5,172 nt of DNA from positions 1 through 5,172 of the forward strand of contig JBFWNZ010000287.1 of NCBI GenBank assembly GCA_050250795.1, written 5' to 3'. A model generated the notes under the pieces. The model saw only the letters and a list, made by a program, of their open reading frames with translations. It did no database searches and had not been told where the DNA came from. Positions 1 to 4,618 of the stretch are shown piece by piece. The position numbers and the translations under genes were made by a program. How positions within the stretch are numbered: the stretch's first letter is position 1; each line of letters opens with the position of its first letter. The stretch comes from JBFWNZ01 sp050250795. Its GTDB lineage: Bacteria > Pseudomonadota > Alphaproteobacteria > UBA8366.

Positions 1-35
1 TGCCGTAAAATCTCCCGGCTACAAGCCCTGGTTCA

Positions 36-1724
36 ATGGACCTTGCCCCTGCCACATTTGCACTCTACGCGGCCGGTGCGGCCGCGATGGCTGCGTCGTT
101 CGCGACGCTGAGAACCCGGTTGCAGCTGTCGCGCGCGAAGCACCCGTCGCTGACCGGCCATTCGCGGATGGCGCGGCGCGTCGCATCGCTGATCCCGTCC
201 TATTCCTATGGCGAGGAGCGGTTCTTCCGCTGCGACGGCGCCCCCGACGAGATCGCCGCCCTGCGCCGCGCGGGCTTCATGCGGCTCGCCGCGCTTTATC
301 GCGAGCGCTTCGCCCGGACCGCGGCCTGCACCGAGGAGGCAGCGGAGCGGATCTCCGACGTCCAGTTCACCGGCGCCTACCGGGTGCCGTTCCAGTTCAG
401 CCCGCTGGTGCGCTGGCATCTCAAGGCCGGCTCGTTCGTGCAGTCCTCGTCGGGCGTGCTGCTGACCGATCTCGACGGCAACCGGTTCTACGATCTGACC
501 GGGTCCTACGGCGTCAATGTCTTCGGCTACGACTTCTATAAGGAGTGCCTGGAGCGCGGCCAGGACCGGGTCGGCGATCTGGGTCCGGTGCTTGGCAGCT
601 ATCATCCGGTCGTCGCCGAGAATGCGGCGCGGCTGGCGGAAATTTCGGGCCTGGACGAGGTGTCGTTCCACATGTCCGGCACCGAGGCGGTGATGCAGGC
701 AGTGCGGCTCGCCCGCTATCATACCGGCCGCAGTCACCTTGTCCGGTTCTGCGGCGCCTATCACGGCTGGTGGGGCGACGTGCAGCCCGGCATCGGCAAC
801 CCGGTCCGGGCGCGCGAGACCTACACGCTGAAGGACATGTCGGAGGATACGCTGCGGGTGCTGCGCACGCGCCGCGACATCGCCTGCGTGCTGGTCAACC
901 CGCTGCAGGCTCTGCACCCGAATTCCGGCGCGCCCGCCGACAGTTCGCTGGTCGACAGTTCGCGGCGCGCGCATTTCGACAAGGCGGCCTATTCGGACTG
1001 GCTGCGGCGGCTGCGCGAGGTCTGCACGGCGCGCGGCATCGTTCTGATCTTCGACGAGGTCTTCGTCGGCTTCCGCCTCGCGCATGGCGGCGCCCAGGAG
1101 TATTTCGGCGTGCGGGCCGATATGGTGACCTACGGCAAGACGCTGGGCGGCGGCCTGCCGATCGGCGCGGTCTGCGGGCGGCGGGATCTGATGAAGCGGT
1201 TTCGCGACGACCGGCCGGCGGATATCTGCTTTGCCCGCGGCACCTTCAACTCGCACCCCTATGTCATGGCGGCGATGGGGGAGTTCCTGCGTTTCATCGA
1301 CCGGGACGGCACGCGCGCGCTCTATCGCGGTCTCGACGAGGTCTGGAACCGCCGGGCCGCGCATCTCAACCGGCTGCTGCGCGAGCAGGCGCTGCCGGTG
1401 CAGGTCGCCAACCTGTCGTCGATCTGGACGGTGATCTATACGCAGCCGTCGCGCTACAACTGGATGCTGCAATACTACCTGCGGGCCGAAGGGCTGGCGC
1501 TGAGCTGGGTCGGCACCGGCCGGCTGATCTTCAGCCTGAACTACACGGACGCCGACTTCGAGGCGGTCGCGGAATGCTTCGTGCGGGCCGCCAAGGCCAT
1601 GCAGCGGGACGGATGGTGGTGGACGGCGCCCGGCACGACCGACAAGTCGATCAAGCGGCGCATCCTGAAGGAGATCGTTGCCCACCGGTTCGGTTACGCG
1701 GGCCGCGTGGGGACGCAGTCCTGA
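36..1724 (+). CDS. Class III PLP-dependent aminotransferase, GSA-aminomutase-like, with hydrophobic N-terminus
   Basis: A 562-residue PLP fold-type I enzyme of aminotransferase class III. Motifs in order: the DLDGNRFYDL strand near 145-154, the phosphate-binding SGTEA loop at 214-218, AYHGWW at 241-246, the cofactor-ring aspartate in IFDEV (Asp340), the Schiff-base lysine in YGKTLGGGLPIG (Lys368), and GTFNSHP at 402-408. The spacing matches glutamate-1-semialdehyde 2,1-aminomutase relatives, but those are about 430 residues. Here roughly 110 extra residues precede the core, starting with an Ala-rich hydrophobic stretch (about 4-24) followed by a basic region, which could be a membrane anchor. 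It is unlikely to be the haem-pathway HemL itself; the substrate is unknown. An in-frame TAA at 6-8 bounds the ORF and may end an upstream gene. ATG 36 has no clear Shine-Dalgarno site, and ATG 87 (Met18) is an alternative start that would remove most of the hydrophobic segment. The enzyme class is secure; start and role are not. Confidence 0.9.
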   Translation: MDLAPATFALYAAGAAAMAASFATLRTRLQLSRAKHPSLTGHSRMARRVASLIPSYSYGEERFFRCDGAPDEIAALRRAGFMRLAALYRERFARTAACTEEAAERISDVQFTGAYRVPFQFSPLVRWHLKAGSFVQSSSGVLLTDLDGNRFYDLTGSYGVNVFGYDFYKECLERGQDRVGDLGPVLGSYHPVVAENAARLAEISGLDEVSFHMSGTEAVMQAVRLARYHTGRSHLVRFCGAYHGWWGDVQPGIGNPVRARETYTLKDMSEDTLRVLRTRRDIACVLVNPLQALHPNSGAPADSSLVDSSRRAHFDKAAYSDWLRRLREVCTARGIVLIFDEVFVGFRLAHGGAQEYFGVRADMVTYGKTLGGGLPIGAVCGRRDLMKRFRDDRPADICFARGTFNSHPYVMAAMGEFLRFIDRDGTRALYRGLDEVWNRRAAHLNRLLREQALPVQVANLSSIWTVIYTQPSRYNWMLQYYLRAEGLALSWVGTGRLIFSLNYTDADFEAVAECFVRAAKAMQRDGWWWTAPGTTDKSIKRRILKEIVAHRFGYAGRVGTQS

Positions 1725-1737
1725 GGCTGCGTCCCGC
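1708..1737. terminator. Convergent-gene hairpin, probable bidirectional terminator
   Basis: A perfect 9-bp stem, GGGACGCAG (1710-1718) with CTGCGTCCC (1727-1735), can be extended inward by a G-T and a C-G pair to a CTGA tetraloop. The aminotransferase stop codon TGA (1722-1724) lies in the loop. The hairpin sits between two convergent genes whose stops are only 25 bases apart, so it could serve both strands. No T-run follows on either strand, so intrinsic termination may be weak or depend on Rho. Confidence 0.6.
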
Positions 1738-1749
1738 TATGCGCCAGGA

Positions 1750-2376
1750 TCAGGAATAGCTCTCGGACGGCGCGTCGGCCTCTTCCTCCGGCACGGCGAA
1801 CCGCTCGCCGCGGAGCAGGTGCAGCGGCGCCTTGTGGTAGAGCTTGATGTCGTGAAACGGGTCGGTGAGGATTTTCGTCGCCCAGACGAGGCCGGTCTGC
1901 ACATCCTGCAGGAAGAACAGGTGCACGGTGCGGAACAGCAGGCCGCCCAGGCCGACGACCAGCCATATCTCCGCCATGTGGCGCACGTATTCCCCGGCAT
2001 TGGCGTGCGGCTGGAAGATGCCGAACAGGGTCGGATCGAAGTAGAGCGACAGCGGCGACAGCGCCCAGATCGACAGCAGCACGACCTTGCGTCTGAGATT
2101 GTAGCCGACCTTGATCTCTTCCTTGTATTCGTGGCTGGCGTTGTTCACCACGTCGAAGTCTTTCGGCTCGAAGAAGAAGTGGCCGATCTGCCGGCTCGTC
2201 ATCGCCACCAGCCAGCCGATCAGCGCGGCCGCCACCGGGTCCCAGAAGATGAGCGCATAGGCGCACAGGAAGCTCACCGCGCTGACCAGGTGCAGCGCCT
2301 GATTGACGCGGCTGTGGTGATAGTAGCGATGGTCGTCCCACCGCTGCGTCCGCAGGGCCCCCAGAAATCCAGCCAT
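1750..2376 (-). CDS. Polytopic membrane protein resembling the Mpo1/DUF962 (2-hydroxy fatty acid dioxygenase) family
   Basis: A 208-residue integral membrane protein with about four hydrophobic segments (roughly 27-46, 47-63, 97-117 and 136-158). The N-terminal half carries YYHHSRVNQALH (18-29) and, after the second segment, IGHFFFEP (64-71). This pattern (His20/His21, Asn25, His29, then Gly-His66 and Glu70) resembles the Mpo1-like/DUF962 family. Its yeast founder is an Fe(II) dioxygenase that shortens 2-hydroxy fatty acids by one carbon. The C-terminal half (KILTDPFHDIKLYHKAP, 168-184) does not match what I recall of that family, so the function is inferred. ATG 2376 is chosen because AAGGA lies 9 bases upstream; the frame stays open to 2520, but the longer version would overlap the pmtA-like gene and lacks this support. 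It lies 109 bases downstream of that gene on the same strand, so the two may be co-transcribed. The C-terminus is Glu-rich and probably cytosolic. Confidence 0.82.
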   Translation of the reverse strand: MAGFLGALRTQRWDDHRYYHHSRVNQALHLVSAVSFLCAYALIFWDPVAAALIGWLVAMTSRQIGHFFFEPKDFDVVNNASHEYKEEIKVGYNLRRKVVLLSIWALSPLSLYFDPTLFGIFQPHANAGEYVRHMAEIWLVVGLGGLLFRTVHLFFLQDVQTGLVWATKILTDPFHDIKLYHKAPLHLLRGERFAVPEEEADAPSESYS

Positions 2377-2385
2377 CGATCTCAA

Positions 2386-2390
2386 TCCTT
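2386..2390 (-). promoter_or_regulatory. Ribosome binding site of the Mpo1-like gene
   Basis: AAGGA on the - strand, 9 bases before ATG 2376. It decides the start: the frame stays open far upstream, but no comparable site was noticed before an earlier start. Confidence 0.6.
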
Positions 2391-2449
2391 GTTCCGGTTG
2401 GAGCGTTGAAACGCGCGAATGCGGCGACGCGACAGACAGCCACGGGGCA

Positions 2450-2463
2450 GCATCGCGCGATGC
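2450..2463. repeat. Perfect 14-bp palindrome between the pmtA-like and Mpo1-like genes
   Basis: GCATCGCGCGATGC is a perfect inverted repeat with no spacer. It lies in the 109-base gap, 23 bases past the pmtA-like stop codon and 74 bases before the Mpo1-like start. It could be an operator for a dimeric regulator, or fold as a small attenuating or processing hairpin in the transcript. No T-run follows. Short CG-rich palindromes also arise by chance in GC-rich DNA. Confidence 0.4.
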
Positions 2464-2485
2464 ACGATCGTGTGTGCCGAGAGGA

Positions 2486-3208
2486 TCACCCCACGGCTTG
2501 CGCCTCGCGGCCCGCCTCACTTGTGCCGGCGTCGGCCATCTTGGCGAACCGAATGAGCGAAAAATGCCCGAAGGGCGGCATCGCCCGGCGCTCGATCAGG
2601 CGCATGTTGCCGTGCCCGGCCGCCCAGCGGGTATAGCGCTCCCAGGGGAATTCCGTCCGCCAGCCGAGCCGCGCCGTTACCGGCGCGAACCATTGCTCCA
2701 GCGTCCGCCGCAGCCCCGCTTCCGCGCCGACGCGGCTGACCAGCACGATTTCGCCGCCGGGTTTCAGGACGCGGACGAACTCGTCCAGGGTCGCCTCCGG
2801 CCGCGGGACGGTGGTGACCACGTATTGGGCGACGACCACATCGAACGAGTCGTCCGGGAATGTCAGGTCCTCTCCGTCCATCACGGCCAGCCCCTCGACG
2901 TTGCGCAGGCCGAGGCGGGCGATGCGCTCGCGCGCCTTGCGCAGCATCGGCTCGGAGATGTCGATGCCGAACAGCCGGCTGTGGCGGCCGTATTTGGGCA
3001 GTGAGATTCCGGTGCCGACGCCGACCTCGAGAATCCGGCCGCCGACGCATTCGGCCGCGGCGATGGCGGCGCGCCGGCCCTGCTCGAACACGGCGCCGAA
3101 GACCAGATCGTAGACCGGGGCCCAGCGCGCATAGGCGCGCACGATGGTGCCCTTGTCGAGTTCGGGCCCCTCGATCTTCGCCTCGCCCTTGATGTCGGCA
3201 GCCAGCAT
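2486..3208 (-). CDS. pmtA: PmtA-type phosphatidylethanolamine N-methyltransferase (class I SAM-dependent)
   Basis: A 240-residue class I SAM-dependent methyltransferase resembling the Rhodobacter-type PmtA, which methylates phosphatidylethanolamine stepwise toward phosphatidylcholine at the inner face of the cytoplasmic membrane. Visible motifs: the family-typical YARWAPVYDLVFG (26-38), SAM motif I ILEVGVGTGISL (59-70), the ribose-binding acidic residue in GIDISEPML (81-89), MDGEDLTFPDDSFDVVVAQYV (110-130), motif IV-like LKPGGEIVLVSRVG (148-161), and the C-terminal PPFGHFSLIRF (211-221). There is no membrane segment, as expected for a soluble, membrane-associating enzyme. ATG 3208 is chosen because AAGGAG lies 8 bases upstream. 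An in-frame extension to 3367 adds 53 low-complexity residues with no family resemblance and would run through the upstream palindromes. The Mpo1-like gene follows on the same strand. A related SAM methyltransferase with another lipid or quinone substrate cannot be excluded. Confidence 0.9.
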   Translation of the reverse strand: MLAADIKGEAKIEGPELDKGTIVRAYARWAPVYDLVFGAVFEQGRRAAIAAAECVGGRILEVGVGTGISLPKYGRHSRLFGIDISEPMLRKARERIARLGLRNVEGLAVMDGEDLTFPDDSFDVVVAQYVVTTVPRPEATLDEFVRVLKPGGEIVLVSRVGAEAGLRRTLEQWFAPVTARLGWRTEFPWERYTRWAAGHGNMRLIERRAMPPFGHFSLIRFAKMADAGTSEAGREAQAVG

Positions 3209-3216
3209 CCCTTGCT

Positions 3217-3222
3217 CTCCTT
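3217..3222 (-). promoter_or_regulatory. Strong Shine-Dalgarno site of the pmtA-like gene
   Basis: AAGGAG on the - strand, 8 bases from ATG 3208. It fixes the start against the in-frame extension that runs to 3367. Confidence 0.75.
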
Positions 3223-3280
3223 CAGATCGACCGCCCATGCGCAGGGCTTCGAGGGTTATTCCGGTGCGCAACTTGCCGAA

Positions 3281-3304
3281 TCGCATGCGACAACAATTGC
3301 AATT
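3281..3304. promoter_or_regulatory. Two adjacent perfect 10-bp palindromes upstream of the pmtA-like gene, candidate operator
   Basis: TCGCATGCGA (3281-3290) and AATTGCAATT (3295-3304) are each perfectly self-complementary, with centres 14 bases apart. They lie 73-96 bases upstream of the pmtA-like start, where a promoter or operator would be expected. I could not identify convincing -35 and -10 boxes, so no promoter is called. The two palindromes differ in sequence, so they are not two copies of one site. Confidence 0.35.
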
Positions 3305-3308
3305 CCGT

Positions 3309-3324
3309 GTCTCATTTATGTGAC
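3309..3324. promoter_or_regulatory. Imperfect palindrome GTCTCA-N4-TGTGAC
   Basis: A 16-base inverted repeat with one mismatched pair (GTCTCA, spacer TTTA, TGTGAC) in a locally AT-rich patch about 100 bases upstream of the pmtA-like gene. The half-site geometry suits a dimeric helix-turn-helix regulator. No specific regulator can be named from the sequence. Confidence 0.25.
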
Positions 3325-3354
3325 GGAAAATCTGCGATCCGATGACGCTCCCGA

Positions 3355-3377
3355 ATGGGCCTAGCAACCTGGCCCAT
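3355..3377. repeat. Hairpin ATGGGCC/GGCCCAT
   Basis: A perfect 7-bp inverted repeat (3355-3361 with 3371-3377) around a 9-base loop. GTTTA follows shortly after on the + strand, but there is no proper T-run. It may be a weak terminator that insulates pmtA from leftward transcription out of the toxin-antitoxin operon, or it may have no function. Confidence 0.3.
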
Positions 3378-3637
3378 GCGCCCGTTTATCGATCGGCGAG
3401 TTGCGGCCGCGAGGGCGCGGTGGACCGGTGAATCGCGGTCCGGACGGGAGTTAGGGCGTCTAGGTAAATCTGCCCGACAGGACTCGATACCGGCATGTTT
3501 TCACGCGGAGAAAGCGTCACTCGCATGTCGTTTCCGCGACCGATTTGCAAAGGAAAGACGTTCTTTGCGCCCGGCTCGGACAGGGTCGAACGCCTAATTC
3601 CGTTCGATGGGAAGAGAAGCGAAACCGGTCGATGCAG

Positions 3638-3670
3638 GGAACGCGGGCGTTCCGGACGCACGCGCCGGAA
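3638..3670. repeat. Overlapping GC-rich hairpins downstream of the RES toxin gene
   Basis: GGAACGC (3638-3644) pairs with GCGTTCC (3647-3653). The overlapping TTCCGG (3650-3655) can instead pair with CCGGAA (3665-3670), so the two structures are mutually exclusive. They lie 60-90 bases past the toxin stop codon on its transcript, where a terminator would be expected. A T-run is absent. Confidence 0.3.
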
Positions 3671-3705
3671 TGTCTGTTAGCCGCATCGTGGACTCACAAT
3701 TTGGC

Positions 3706-3728
3706 CGGCTATGGGACTCTACTAGCCG
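3706..3728 (-). terminator. Weak hairpin directly after the RES toxin stop codon
   Basis: On the toxin transcript, CGGCTA and TAGCCG (3728-3723 and 3711-3706) form a 6-bp stem with an 11-base loop beginning one base after the TAA stop. The stem is short and has no T-run, so termination here is only a possibility. Confidence 0.25.
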
Positions 3729-3729
3729 C

Positions 3730-4275
3730 TTATCGGCGAGTGCGCCAAGCCGTCCAATCGACGGCTTGGGTGCTAAGGCATTCGAGAGAGGCCGCTCCAT
3801 CGCGATCCATGAAGATCACCAAGTTCTGTGAATTGTGCCGAGCGTTTGGAACGAGGAGGCCGTCGAACTCCATGAAATGGGCCGCGGCTGCCAGGGCTTG
3901 TGTCGCTGTGTAATCGAACGACTCGTAGCGGCTTACCTCGATGCCGAAGGCGGCTAGGCTTGCAACTTCAACAAATTGCAGAGTGCGAGTGGTCTGGACG
4001 TCGATCTCATGTATCTCGTGCTGTAGCCGGCTCGGCCAAACCGGCTCCAATGTTAACCTAAACCCGATCTCGGCGAGCGCGCCATCCCTCTCCATACTAG
4101 TGTAGAGGACTTCGACTGTTCCGCCTGGGCTCCATCGGCCGTTAGCGGCCGAACCCCGAATCGGATCGCGCCCCGCGCGGGTGATGCGCCACGCCACGGC
4201 ATTTAAGACAACGGGGTTCATTTTCTCCAGGGCGTCTAGAATCGCCCGATCATGGACGCGCCCGGAACTTCCCAT
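3730..4275 (-). CDS. RES-domain toxin of an Xre-RES toxin-antitoxin system
   Basis: A 181-residue RES-domain protein. Seen in order: AWRITRAGRDP (28-38) with the family arginine Arg30, GRWSPGG (46-52), VLYTS (56-60), ALAEIGFRL (67-75) with the family glutamate Glu69, and a serine in HNSQNLVIF (147-155, Ser149). These give the Arg-Glu-Ser set for which the domain is named, so the toxin looks catalytically intact. Characterised members act on NAD+: MbcT of Mycobacterium tuberculosis is an NAD+ phosphorylase, and ParT ADP-ribosylates phosphoribosyl pyrophosphate synthetase. Which activity applies here cannot be read from the sequence. The ATG lies 2 bases after the antitoxin stop codon, with a GAAGGGG stretch about 13 bases upstream inside the antitoxin gene, which suggests coupled translation. 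Length is near the upper part of the usual range, and the GC content is lower than in the left-hand genes. Confidence 0.92.
   Translation of the reverse strand: MGSSGRVHDRAILDALEKMNPVVLNAVAWRITRAGRDPIRGSAANGRWSPGGTVEVLYTSMERDGALAEIGFRLTLEPVWPSRLQHEIHEIDVQTTRTLQFVEVASLAAFGIEVSRYESFDYTATQALAAAAHFMEFDGLLVPNARHNSQNLVIFMDRDGAASLECLSTQAVDWTAWRTRR
3745..3769. repeat. 10-bp perfect inverted repeat inside the 3' end of the RES toxin gene
   Basis: CCAAGCCGTC (3745-3754) and GACGGCTTGG (3760-3769) flank a 5-base loop. It lies within the last codons of the toxin gene, ending 13 bases before the stop codon in its transcript. It could stabilise or terminate the operon mRNA, but no T-run follows. It encodes the Gln-Ala-Val-Asp-Trp stretch, which shows no special conservation that I recognise. 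Confidence 0.45.
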
Positions 4276-4277
4276 GA

Positions 4278-4616
4278 CTAGGTATAGGCCCCTTCGTTGA
4301 GGCTTTCGATGACAGCAAGAACCTCGTCGGCGCGACCTTCATGAAGCAGATCAATGGCACGTTTGCTGCCCAACAGACGGTGCTTGGAATAGAGCCAGAC
4401 GCGTGTTTCTTCCGGATCGTAAAGCTCAGCTAGCCGGTCAACCACATACCGAAGGTCGGAGATAAGAAGCTGGGTCTTGGGATGGGGGAAGGACGCGCCT
4501 GAGGTCCAGCGGGACACCGTCGCCGGCGATACGGCGGCGATGTTGGCTACGTCCGTTCCTTTCAGCCCGCCGCGTTCCTTTAGGTCGTTAATGATCGTTG
4601 CTACTGCGCTCGCCAT
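4278..4616 (-). CDS. Xre/MbcA/ParS-type antitoxin (HTH plus DUF2384-like toxin-binding C-terminus)
   Basis: A 112-residue antitoxin partner of the adjacent RES toxin. The N-terminal half is an Xre-like helix-turn-helix: LKGTDVANIAAVSPATVSRW (about 18-37) has the usual Ala-x3-Val-Ser-x2-Thr-Val-Ser-x-Trp pattern. The C-terminal part, TRVWLYSKHRLLGSKRAIDLLHEGRADEVLAVIESLNEGAY (71-111), matches the MbcA/ParS/Xre toxin-binding domain, with the terminal Gly-Ala-Tyr close to the chain end. In this family the C-terminal segment inserts into the toxin active site, and the complex usually represses its own promoter. The stop codon is 2 bases before the toxin ATG. The start is ATG 4616; GTG 4619 directly before it is equally possible and would overlap the upstream stop codon by one base (TAGTG). 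Identification is strong from motifs plus gene order. Confidence 0.9.
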   Translation of the reverse strand: MASAVATIINDLKERGGLKGTDVANIAAVSPATVSRWTSGASFPHPKTQLLISDLRYVVDRLAELYDPEETRVWLYSKHRLLGSKRAIDLLHEGRADEVLAVIESLNEGAYT

Positions 4617-4618
4617 CA

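Larger units (their letters stand above)
3209..3729. other. 521-base intergenic region with no convincing gene; transition to lower-GC DNA
   Basis: This gap separates the pmtA-like gene from the end of the RES toxin gene. The part next to pmtA holds its ribosome binding site and palindromes. The rest (about 3340-3729) has only short ORFs on both strands with no recognisable motif or ribosome binding site, and no tRNA or other RNA gene that I could identify. It does contain several short hairpins and a short imperfect direct repeat (3392-3401 and 3732-3741). It may be decayed sequence at the edge of an acquired segment, but no integrase, transposase or clear attachment site is visible. Confidence 0.6.

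Noticed and set aside
33..1685. Long - strand ORF of 550 codons opposite the aminotransferase
   Set aside because: It mirrors a gene with clear family motifs, is rich in Arg, Ala, Pro and Gln as expected of an antisense frame in GC-rich DNA, and shows no recognisable domain.
545..1759. Overlapping + strand ORF of 404 codons in another frame of the aminotransferase
   Set aside because: Arg-Ala-Gly-rich shadow with no motifs; the aminotransferase frame explains the region.
1694..2443. Second - strand ORF over the Mpo1-like gene, and the + strand ORF at 1678-2409
   Set aside because: Neither has a recognisable motif, while the chosen frame has membrane segments, His motifs and a Shine-Dalgarno site.
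2377..2520. N-terminal extension of the Mpo1-like protein by 48 residues
   Set aside because: It would overlap the pmtA-like gene, looks like random coding, and the Shine-Dalgarno site supports ATG 2376.
3209..3367. N-terminal extension of the PmtA-like protein by 53 residues
   Set aside because: No similarity to the family, and AAGGAG sits 8 bases from ATG 3208.
3575..3615. T-arm-like string GGTCGAACGCC suggesting a tRNA
   Set aside because: No acceptor, anticodon or D-arm pairing and no CCA end could be found around it on either strand.
3386..3661. Small - strand ORF of 91 codons in the gap
   Set aside because: No motif, no clear ribosome binding site, and competing ORFs of similar size on both strands.
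3545..3913. + strand ORF of 122 codons overlapping the toxin gene end
   Set aside because: It runs antisense into the well-supported RES gene and has no recognisable domain.
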